From Peptoniphilus senegalensis JC140 (GTDB lineage: Bacteria > Bacillota > Clostridia > Tissierellales > Peptoniphilaceae): a DNA stretch of 34,546 nt. The notes below the pieces were generated by a model, which worked only from the letters and a program-made list of their open reading frames with translations, was not told where the DNA came from and searched no databases. Numbering within the stretch: the stretch's first letter is position 1; every line of letters begins with the position of its first letter. This document shows positions 27,547 through 33,164 of the stretch, piece by piece. The translations under genes were made by a program, and so were the position numbers. The DNA lies in assembly GCF_000321025.1 (NCBI RefSeq), contig NZ_HE610717.1:688908-723453 (forward strand), read 5' to 3'.

Positions 27547-28692
27547 CTATTTCATTATCTTTCTGATTTCATTTACATACTTTAAAAGTTTTTCCACAAA
27601 AATATCTATGTCCTCTTTTGTAGTGTCCTTTGAAGTACAAATTCTTATAGTGCCTTCAGCGTATTTATCTGAAAGACCAATTGCCTTTAAGGTTGTGGAC
27701 TTGTGAGTGCCGTTAGATGTGCAGGCAGATGCAGTGGAAATATAAATCTCATCGCCTTCTAAATAGTGAAGAAGAACTTCTGCCCTAATATCTAAAATTG
27801 AAAGAGAAACAATAAAATCTGTAGAATTTTCTGGAGTGTTTATTTTATAATCCTCTAAATTTTCTTCTAGCTTCTTTAAAAGATATTCCTTGATTTCCTT
27901 GGCATGACTAAGTCTTTTATCTAAATCTCTCTTAGTTAATTCACAAGCCTTGCCAAAGCCAAGTATTCCTGGCACATTTTCCGTACCAGACCTAAGACCT
28001 TTTTCTTGACCTCCACCAATTACAAGACTTTCAATGCTTAAATCTTTTCTTTTATAGAGAGCACCCATGCCCTTAGGCCCATAAATTTTGTGGGAAGAAA
28101 AAGATAAAGTATCGCAGCCCAAGTCCTTAACATTGACAGGAATTTTGCCAACAGCTTGAACGCCATCAACGTGACATATAATGTCCTTATTTTTTGCCTT
28201 AGCAATCTCAAAAAGCTCTTTTACATTATTTACAGTCCCAAGTTCATTGTGAACGTAGATTAGAGAAACTAAAATAGTGTCATCATTGACTTCTTCTTTG
28301 AATTTTTCCACATCAACAGCGCCAGTCTCGTCTACATCAAGATAACATACTTCATAGCCAAGGTCTTTGTAGTGCTTAAATTGGTCATCAATTGATGCGT
28401 GTTCAATGGCAGAAGTAATTATCTTCTTGCCCTTTCTTTTATTTTTTAAAATAGCACCATGCACTGCAATATTGTTACTTTCCGTACCACCCGATGTGAA
28501 ATAAATTTCATCTGCCTTAGCACCAATAAGTTCGGCCGCATTTTTCCTTGCGACATCAATTTCCTTTTCAACCTTTAAGCCAAAACTGTGAAGAGATGAA
28601 GGATTTGCAAAATCTTCTTTTAGTGCCTTCATCATAGCATCAACAACTTCCGGGTCTGGTTTTGTAGTCGCACAATTATCTAAATAAATCAT
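27547..28692 (-). CDS. Cysteine desulfurase (NifS/IscS family)
   Basis: This PLP enzyme takes sulfur from cysteine as a persulfide and, by its position, hands it to ThiI. The 381 residues show the opening YLDNCATTKPDPEV, the PLP pocket with FTSGGTESNN and HVDGVQA, the PLP lysine in SFSSHKIYGPKG, and the active cysteine in STASACTSNG (about residue 323). Length is normal. It is first in the operon with thiI, lemA and the TPM gene downstream, and has AGAAGGAAG before the start. It is divergent from the exonuclease gene across a 150-bp promoter region that includes a TATAAT box at about 28740 on the minus strand. Confidence 0.94.
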   Translation of the reverse strand: MIYLDNCATTKPDPEVVDAMMKALKEDFANPSSLHSFGLKVEKEIDVARKNAAELIGAKADEIYFTSGGTESNNIAVHGAILKNKRKGKKIITSAIEHASIDDQFKHYKDLGYEVCYLDVDETGAVDVEKFKEEVNDDTILVSLIYVHNELGTVNNVKELFEIAKAKNKDIICHVDGVQAVGKIPVNVKDLGCDTLSFSSHKIYGPKGMGALYKRKDLSIESLVIGGGQEKGLRSGTENVPGILGFGKACELTKRDLDKRLSHAKEIKEYLLKKLEENLEDYKINTPENSTDFIVSLSILDIRAEVLLHYLEGDEIYISTASACTSNGTHKSTTLKAIGLSDKYAEGTIRICTSKDTTKEDIDIFVEKLLKYVNEIRKIMK

Positions 28693-28842
28693 ATATCTTC
28701 CTTCTAACTTTTTTTATAAAAAACTTTCTAATATATTATACTATAAGATGATTTTCTATTCTATTTATAATTAGAATTGGTAACTTCTGTAAAATTTTTA
28801 AGTATATAAAACTTTTAATGATATACTTTAAGAGGTGATACC

Positions 28843-29919
28843 GTGAAAAAATTGGAAAGAAAAATTGAAAAGCCAGCAAAAAATTATTTAAAAATAGAGA
28901 CATCAGGCCTATCTCGAGAAATAGACTCCATTGTAGCAATAAGCATAGCTAAAAAAAATTCTGAAGTCCTAGAAAGCTTTTATATAGAAAATTTAAAGGA
29001 CGAGAGAAAATTGCTAGAAGAAGTTTTGCCAATTCTAAGTGAAAAAGAATTTGTAACCTACTCTGGCAAGTCCTTTGACCTTCCTTTTATAAGAGAAAAA
29101 GTGAAATTTTACTTTAACAAAGATTTAGATTTTAATCTAATAGATTTGCAAGAAATTACAAAAAAATATAATTTCATATTTAATTTAGAGTCACATTCAA
29201 ATAAAGTCCTCATTGATAAGTTTATTGGTCAAGAAAATTTAAGGGAGCAAAAAGAATATGAAGGCATAAAAATAAAAACCCTCTTCAAAAAATACCTAGA
29301 GGGCGAAAAGGGTGCAATAGATAAAATTTTAAATTACAATTACCTGAGCCTTAAAAATTTAATTCTTTTAGACGCAAAAATAAATGAAAAATTAGAAAAA
29401 AATCTATCCCTTGAAGTTTTAAAATTTGTATTTTTTATAGAAAATATGAAATTATTGGACAACACAATAGAAATTTGTGGAAGCACAAACTATAATAAGG
29501 ACTGGTTTTCCACAAATGAAAAATATACTTTTGAAATAAATGGATTTAAGCCGAGAAAAAAAATTGTCGGATTGGAAAATTTTTGTGAGTCAGAAAAAAT
29601 TTGTGAGTCAGAAAAAATTTGTGAATCAGAAAAATTTTATGAATCTTCGAAAAATTATAAATCTCAAAAAATTTATGAATCAATAAAAAATAAAAAATTA
29701 GATAAAGAATTTTCCTTAAAAATAAATACAGAGGACGGGCTTTACGATGGCAAAACCTCTTGCTACTATGTAAAGAAAAAGAACTTAGACTTCGACCTGA
29801 CAAACCCAAGCAAAATAAAAAGCCCTGAACAAATCCAAATTCTCTACTACAAAAATCATAAATTCAAAAACGAAAAAGAATTAATTGAGAAAATAATAGA
29901 AAAAGAATTAGGAGAATAA
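28843..29919 (+). CDS. RNase-H-like exonuclease (YprB type), probably degenerate
   Basis: The N-terminal 190 residues resemble the RNase_H_2/YprB DEDD exonuclease fold: LKIETSGLSREID (16-28), VTYSGKSFDLPFIREK, SHSNKVLIDKF, and NYNYLSLKNLILL. In active members the first block is LDIETTGL and the last has an Asp about where S stands in YNYLSLKNL. Here the first Asp is Lys (K17) and the last is absent, so two of four metal-binding acids seem lost. The rest, up to residue 358, is Lys/Glu-rich and holds a six-residue repeat (about 247-282). The start is GTG at 28843 with AGAGGTGAT upstream. It is the only long plus-strand gene in this part. It may be an inactive nucleic-acid-binding relative. Confidence 0.75.
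   Translation: MKKLERKIEKPAKNYLKIETSGLSREIDSIVAISIAKKNSEVLESFYIENLKDERKLLEEVLPILSEKEFVTYSGKSFDLPFIREKVKFYFNKDLDFNLIDLQEITKKYNFIFNLESHSNKVLIDKFIGQENLREQKEYEGIKIKTLFKKYLEGEKGAIDKILNYNYLSLKNLILLDAKINEKLEKNLSLEVLKFVFFIENMKLLDNTIEICGSTNYNKDWFSTNEKYTFEINGFKPRKKIVGLENFCESEKICESEKICESEKFYESSKNYKSQKIYESIKNKKLDKEFSLKINTEDGLYDGKTSCYYVKKKNLDFDLTNPSKIKSPEQIQILYYKNHKFKNEKELIEKIIEKELGE
29582..29689 (+). repeat. Six in-frame 18-bp repeats in the exonuclease gene
   Basis: Units are 18 bp. Units 1 and 2 are identical, unit 3 has two changes, and units 4-6 diverge more. They encode CESEKI, CESEKI, CESEKF, YESSKN, YKSQKI, YESIKN. The gradient from identical to diverged suggests recent copying at the 5' end of the array. 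Confidence 0.9.
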
Positions 29920-29925
29920 AAATAT

Positions 29926-29982
29926 AAAAACAAACGTAAAATTTTGCGTTTGTTTTTGCGTCCTTAATAAAGCGTAAATTAA
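29926..29982 (+). repeat. Hairpin-plus-tail repeat, copy A
   Basis: A 32-base near-perfect palindrome (29926-29957; arms meet at AAAATTTT, one T-G offset pair) is followed by GCGTCCTTAATAAAG and CGTAAATTAA. With T runs at both ends it can act as a bidirectional terminator; it lies 6 bp after the exonuclease stop. Confidence 0.8.
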
Positions 29983-30006
29983 TTCGATGTATAAATTAAA
30001 AAGTGA

Positions 30007-30012
30007 TATAAT
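30007..30012 (+). promoter_or_regulatory. -10 box of the type I toxin mRNA
   Basis: TATAAT is a perfect -10 box; a weak TTCGAT lies 18 bp upstream (29983-29988). Transcription should start near 30019, giving a leader of about 50 bases before the toxin. Confidence 0.6.
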
Positions 30013-30039
30013 GTGATTGAGGACATATTATGGTGGTTG

Positions 30040-30060
30040 CCTAATAAATATATTAGGAGG
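30040..30060 (+). promoter_or_regulatory. Hairpin hiding the toxin ribosome site
   Basis: CCTAATA (30040-30046) pairs with TATTAGG (30051-30057) around AATA. The 3' arm covers the first bases of AGGAGG (30055-30060). Closing the Shine-Dalgarno in this way is common in type I toxin mRNAs. Confidence 0.6.
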
Positions 30061-30070
30061 ATTGACTATT

Positions 30071-30154
30071 GTGAGTGATTTTGAAATTCTATCTTTAATA
30101 TTAGAGTTTGCTACACTAATAGTCATCATCTTAACACTTAAAGATAAAAAGTAG
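30071..30154 (+). CDS. Holin-like type I toxin, 27 residues
   Basis: A GTG-started frame encodes MSDFEILSLILEFATLIVI followed by ILTLKDKK. The pattern of a short polar start, a Glu-Ile/Ala-Leu-x-Leu motif, one membrane helix, and a terminal KDKK is that of the putative holin-like toxin family (PF16935), related to TxpA and BsrG. Such peptides insert into the host membrane when their antisense RNA is lost. AGGAGG lies ten bases before the GTG, slightly far; an in-frame TTG nearer to it is possible. The frame sits between a promoter (30007) and a hairpin terminator (30167-30194), with an opposite promoter behind it, the normal layout of a type I toxin-antitoxin locus. The peptide is too short for most gene finders. 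Confidence 0.75.
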   Translation: MSDFEILSLILEFATLIVIILTLKDKK

Positions 30155-30164
30155 TTAAAATGTG

Positions 30165-30194
30165 AAAAACCACCTATATCGGCTTAGGTGGTTT
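30165..30194. terminator. Shared hairpin terminator between toxin and antisense RNA
   Basis: Ten perfect pairs (AAACCACCTA with TAGGTGGTTT) and an eight-base loop. Five T follow on the minus strand; on the plus strand only TTTATATT follows, so termination of the toxin mRNA may be leaky. Confidence 0.85.
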
Positions 30195-30240
30195 ATATTA
30201 ATAACACTAAGGCGACCGCTAATAACGGTGTCCTCATTTA
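30165..30240 (-). ncRNA. Antisense RNA antitoxin (candidate)
   Basis: From a good promoter at 30246-30274, a minus-strand RNA of about 75 bases would run from near 30240 to the hairpin at 30167-30194 and end in five U. It contains a small ACCG/CGGT hairpin. It is complementary to the 3' part of the toxin transcript, as in txpA/RatA and bsrG/SR4. The expression is inferred. Confidence 0.6.
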
Positions 30241-30245
30241 GATAT

Positions 30246-30274
30246 ATAATACCATTTATTTTTTGTATATTCAA
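30246..30274 (-). promoter_or_regulatory. Promoter of the antisense RNA
   Basis: TTGAAT (30274-30269) and TATTAT (30251-30246) are exactly 17 bp apart on the minus strand. This is a better promoter than that of the toxin, as expected for a labile antitoxin RNA. Confidence 0.7.
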
Positions 30275-30298
30275 TAACCTACAACTAAAAAAATCAAA

Positions 30299-30353
30299 AG
30301 ACACAGATAAAATTCTGCCTTTGTTTTTGTGTCCTTAATAAAATATAAATTAA
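30299..30353 (+). repeat. Hairpin-plus-tail repeat, copy B
   Basis: A diverged copy of the repeat at 29926. The part TTTGTTTTTG.GTCCTTAATAAA and the closing TAAATTAA are kept; the left arm of the palindrome has drifted. It lies between the toxin locus and the long hairpin at 30352. Confidence 0.7.
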
Positions 30354-30417
30354 GGCTCTATAATATCTCTTAGAGATCTACTCCCCCAACAGATACTACA
30401 AAGCCTTTTTATTTTAG
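30352..30417. terminator. Long 17-bp hairpin after the HAD gene
   Basis: Arms 30352-30368 and 30391-30407 enclose a 22-base loop with a run of five C (G on the minus strand). Read on the minus strand all 17 pairs form, three of them G-U; on the plus strand these three are mismatches, yet the T-tract (TTTTTATTTT) follows on the plus side. It may be a plus-strand terminator for the toxin transcript or a structured 3' end of the HAD mRNA. Confidence 0.55.
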
Positions 30418-30463
30418 AAAATTTTATAAAAAGAATTACAAAAACTTAAAATTATTATTACTA

Positions 30464-31252
30464 TTATAAAACAAATTTATTTAAAGCCTCTGCGACACCC
30501 AAAGATCTTTCATTTTCGCACACATAAAAAGCAGTATCCTTTAGATCGTCAACCGCATTGGCAACGGCAATAGAATAACTTGAAAAATTAAGCATTTCCC
30601 TATCATTTGTATTATCGCCAATAGCCATAACTTCAGAAGGCTTTATATTCAACTTATGGCATAAGTATTCTAAAGACTTACCCTTATCAACATCTTTCGG
30701 CATAATTTCAATTAAATAATTTTGTGATTGTGCAATATAAACTTCATCATCCAAAAAATCTCTCAATTCTTCTTGATAAACACCAAGCAAATTAGGATCC
30801 ACCACAATCATTGCCTTTGGCGAAGGCTTAAAATCATATAAATCAAAATCTATTGCCTCAATTGCATTTACATTTTTAAGGTCTGGGTCTATGCGAGTTT
30901 CATCAGTAACTTGCTCAACAAGTATTTTGCCATCTTCATAAAATTGACAATATAAATTTTTCAGTTTACAAAAATCTACAATTTTTTTCATAAGACCAAG
31001 ATCTAAATTTTTTGAAAAAACAATTTTATCTTTATTGTCAACAATTAGAGAACCATTATAGCAAATAATATAAGTATCTTCTCCTATCATATCTTTATAA
31101 ATTTTGGCAGACTGATAAAGCCTACCTGTCCCCAAAACAATAAAAATACCCTTTGACAAACATTCCTTTAATAAAATCAAAGTCTGATCATTAATTTTAT
31201 TATTCTTATCTAATAAAGTGTTATCCAAATCACTAACAACTAATTTAATCAT
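30464..31252 (-). CDS. Cof-type HAD-IIB phosphatase
   Basis: A haloacid-dehalogenase family phosphatase of the Cof/YidA type, acting on small phosphorylated metabolites in the cytoplasm. The 262 residues show motif I VSDLDNTLLD (D8 and D10 by this start), motif II GTGR, a type IIB cap (about 85-180), the Lys of motif III in DVDKGKSLEYLC, and motif IV GDNTNDREML. I start at the ATG at 31252; an upstream frame from 31291 adds 13 hydrophobic residues before the canonical MIKLVVSDLD and overlaps the previous gene. The ATG overlaps the upstream stop (ATGA). The substrate cannot be named. Confidence 0.92.
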   Translation of the reverse strand: MIKLVVSDLDNTLLDKNNKINDQTLILLKECLSKGIFIVLGTGRLYQSAKIYKDMIGEDTYIICYNGSLIVDNKDKIVFSKNLDLGLMKKIVDFCKLKNLYCQFYEDGKILVEQVTDETRIDPDLKNVNAIEAIDFDLYDFKPSPKAMIVVDPNLLGVYQEELRDFLDDEVYIAQSQNYLIEIMPKDVDKGKSLEYLCHKLNIKPSEVMAIGDNTNDREMLNFSSYSIAVANAVDDLKDTAFYVCENERSLGVAEALNKFVL

Positions 31253-31980
31253 ATTAACCCCACTATATAAACTAAATATAAAGATACACATAAAATTATA
31301 AGTCCTATTATTATATCAAGAATTAAAAAATACTGATAAGTTTTTAAATACAACTTATGCCTATTCCTTGGTATGACCTCTGTTATATGCGCAGGTTTAA
31401 AACAATATAAGCTGAATATCCTTTCATTATTAAAAAGTATAGACTCTTCTTTTAAATATTTATCAAACTCATTAATTCCCAAAAATTGTCCCTCTGGAAA
31501 AATCATATTGTTTAGATAAACATAAGAAACTTTAGCATAAAACAGTTGCCTATTATAAACATCCTTCCATCTTATAGAAATACAAAATAAAATGAACCCT
31601 GTAAAAAAACCAGAAAATAATATTAACTCATTTACAATACACGATTTTGAATTTGTATTAACAAATGCAAAAATACCAGCAATAAGAACAGTATAAATAC
31701 TATTAAATGTCATCCTCTCCATTTCAATATGTCTTGCATGACTTAAATTTTCAGAAAAAACAGTTTTTAAAAAATCTATTTTTTGTGTCCTTATCTCCTT
31801 ACAATCTTTATCGCCATTGTTGAACTCGTCAAAAAGTGATTTAAAATATGAGTAATGCTCACTTTCAAGCTCATTATTCTTATTTTTATCATTATTATCT
31901 TTTAAGTCAGTAACTAAAAAGTCAATCATTATACATAAAAGGAATACTTGTAAAATAAATAGTGGCATAAATATTAACAT
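31249..31980 (-). CDS. Membrane protein of unknown function
   Basis: I do not recognise this 243-residue protein. It has a hydrophobic N-terminal helix (about 1-20), an acidic, Asn-rich segment (24-60), a conserved-looking stretch LSHARHIEMERMTFNS just before two close helices (about 94-110 and 118-137), a soluble segment of about 75 residues (140-213) with several aromatic residues, and a last helix (about 217-241). The start has GGGAGGTAA upstream. Its stop overlaps the start of the HAD phosphatase (ATGA), so the two proteins are made together. No enzyme motif is visible. Confidence 0.75.
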   Translation of the reverse strand: MLIFMPLFILQVFLLCIMIDFLVTDLKDNNDKNKNNELESEHYSYFKSLFDEFNNGDKDCKEIRTQKIDFLKTVFSENLSHARHIEMERMTFNSIYTVLIAGIFAFVNTNSKSCIVNELILFSGFFTGFILFCISIRWKDVYNRQLFYAKVSYVYLNNMIFPEGQFLGINEFDKYLKEESILFNNERIFSLYCFKPAHITEVIPRNRHKLYLKTYQYFLILDIIIGLIILCVSLYLVYIVGLI

Positions 31981-32101
31981 AAAACTTACCTCCCTCTAAC
32001 CCTACACCCTATATAAATCATACTCTAAATGGTTTCTTATATTAGGCATATTAAAATTAACCAGCCCATCAATAATTAATATGAAGTCTCTAAAAGCACT
32101 A
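31981..32101. other. Upstream region of the membrane protein gene
   Basis: About 120 bp with the ribosome site of the 31980 gene and AT-rich sequence that should hold its promoter. I see no well-spaced promoter boxes. Together with the remnant and repeats to 32323 it forms a 340-bp stretch with no intact gene. Confidence 0.4.
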
Positions 32102-32224
32102 TTATTTCAAAGAATACTTTGTGCCTCTTCCTTTCCCACTTTTAATAACATAACCCTTATCCGTCAAATCATTTAACAAATTTAAAACTTTATTCTTTCC
32201 AAAACCAGCTGAAATAATTATATA
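32102..32224 (-). pseudogene. C-terminal remnant of a winged-helix protein
   Basis: A minus-strand frame of about 40 codons ends at 32102 and reads ISAGFGKNKVLNLLNDL, then TDKGYVIKSGKGRGTKYSLK. This is the last helix and wing of a winged-helix DNA-binding domain, as found at the end of ATP-binding (AlbA_2/DUF4325-type) and Fic-like proteins. The frame has no start and runs directly into repeat copy C at 32226, which seems to have replaced the rest of the gene. Confidence 0.6.
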
Positions 32225-32225
32225 C

Positions 32226-32280
32226 AAAAACAAACGTAAAATTTTGCGTTTGTTTTTGCGTTTGAAATAAAACGTAAATT
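32226..32280 (+). repeat. Hairpin-plus-tail repeat, copy C
   Basis: The 32-base palindrome at 32226-32257 is identical to that of copy A. The tail after it differs (TTTGAAATAAAACGTAAATT) and merges with copy D. Confidence 0.8.
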
Positions 32281-32323
32281 ATATTTTGCGTTTGCTTTTG
32301 CGTCCTTAATAAAATACAAATTA
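32271..32323 (+). repeat. Hairpin-plus-tail repeat, copy D
   Basis: A partial copy in tandem with C: ATTTTGCGTTTGCTTTTGCG then TCCTTAATAAAATACAAATTA. Its right end coincides with the ancestral stop codon of the toxin gene (32321-32323). C and D may serve as its terminator on the minus strand. Confidence 0.7.
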
Positions 32324-32615
32324 TAATATAGCATCATAATTTCTTGCAGAATAAAGAATTCTAACTACTTCAACTTGATTTTCATCATCATTTATATTAT
32401 AAAAAATAAGATATTTTTTAACTCTACAAATTCTTATATTTTTCATATTTTCTAAATCTTTCAGGCATTACTTCCAAATCTTTTATATTTTGTTCAATTA
32501 ATTTTACAAGATTAAGAGCTTCATTTGGTAAAAAAAGTTCATTTGAAATGTAAGAATGTATATTTTTAATATCTTTTTTAGCTAAATCTGTAACTATTAC
32601 TTCATACTTTTTCAT
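32321..32615 (-). pseudogene. RelE/ParE-type toxin gene broken by one base
   Basis: The frame from the ATG at 32615 encodes 63 residues (KKYEVIVTDLAKKDIKNI, then PNEALNLVKLIEQNI and PERFRKYEKYKNL) typical of the RelE/ParE fold, then a TAG at 32424-32426. Dropping the T at 32426 rejoins a frame reading RVKKYLIFYNINDDENQVEV and VRILYSARNYDAIL to a stop at 32321. The restored 97-residue protein has the normal length and the usual toxin C terminus. As written, the protein lacks the last strands and the Arg/Tyr-rich catalytic end, so it should be inactive. It starts 15 bp after the antitoxin. A ribosomal +1 shift at TTG-TAG is possible but not suggested by a known slip site. Confidence 0.88.
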
Positions 32616-32630
32616 TATACTGCCTTTATC

Positions 32631-32933
32631 TTATAATATTTCATCATAAATACTTTTAAAGGCATCATCTACATTCTGATATTCGCCTTTTTCAATGTTT
32701 TCAAAACCTTCGTCTAATAAACTATTCAGCTCTTCAGTAGAAATTTCAGAAATATCTATTAACTTAGCATCTGGTATTTTAACATCAAAAGGCAAACCAT
32801 TATTTAAAATAATTTGTCTATAAAACATATCAATGGCATTAGACGGTGGAATCCCTAGTTTTTTTAAAATTACCTCCGCTCCATTTTTTATTTCTGGCTT
32901 CATTCTTATATTTAGATTAGCTGACTTTGACAT
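32631..32933 (-). CDS. RelB/DinJ-type antitoxin
   Basis: This is the antitoxin of a type II pair: it binds its toxin and represses the operon. The 100 residues begin with the ribbon-helix-helix domain of the RelB/DinJ family (SANLNIRMKPEIKNGAEVIL, LGIPPSNAIDMFYRQIILNNG, LPFD) and end in an acidic, flexible tail (about 55-100) that would wrap the toxin. The gene is intact, has GGAG eight bases upstream, and a promoter at 32954-32981. The toxin gene 15 bp downstream is frameshifted, so the antitoxin may now be kept alone. Confidence 0.92.
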   Translation of the reverse strand: MSKSANLNIRMKPEIKNGAEVILKKLGIPPSNAIDMFYRQIILNNGLPFDVKIPDAKLIDISEISTEELNSLLDEGFENIEKGEYQNVDDAFKSIYDEIL

Positions 32934-32953
32934 AATAAACTCCTTTTTTCTTT

Positions 32954-32981
32954 ATTTTATCAATTTTCTTCTTTATGTCAA
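32954..32981 (-). promoter_or_regulatory. Promoter of the relB-relE operon
   Basis: TTGACA (32981-32976) and TAAAAT (32959-32954) are 16 bp apart on the minus strand. A second ATTGAC lies 11 bp upstream, forming a direct repeat that an RHH antitoxin might bind. Confidence 0.65.
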
Positions 32982-33120
32982 TACATAGTCAATGCTTTTT
33001 TAATTTTATATTGCTTAATCATTTACCTTCTTAATTTTTATCATAAATAAAATTTAACCTCACATTAAAAATTACTTAATCGCAAGAAAATTATATTAAA
33101 CTACAAATATCTTTCCATCA

Positions 33121-33149
33121 AAAAAAGGACTCAATTAAGAGTCCTTTTT
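33121..33149. terminator. Terminator after the SLH protein gene
   Basis: Eleven pairs (AAAAAGGACTC with GAGTCCTTTTT) around a six-base loop, with T runs on both strands. It lies 16 bp after the stop at 33165. Confidence 0.92.
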
Positions 33150-33164
33150 CCTAGCAAATCAATC

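Noticed and set aside
29582-29689. CRISPR-like array
   Set aside because: The 18-bp units abut without spacers and lie in frame in a coding gene; no cas gene is present.
31252-31291. Longer start for the HAD phosphatase
   Set aside because: It adds hydrophobic residues before the canonical MIKLVVSDLD start and overlaps the upstream gene; the ATG at 31252 forms a standard ATGA junction.
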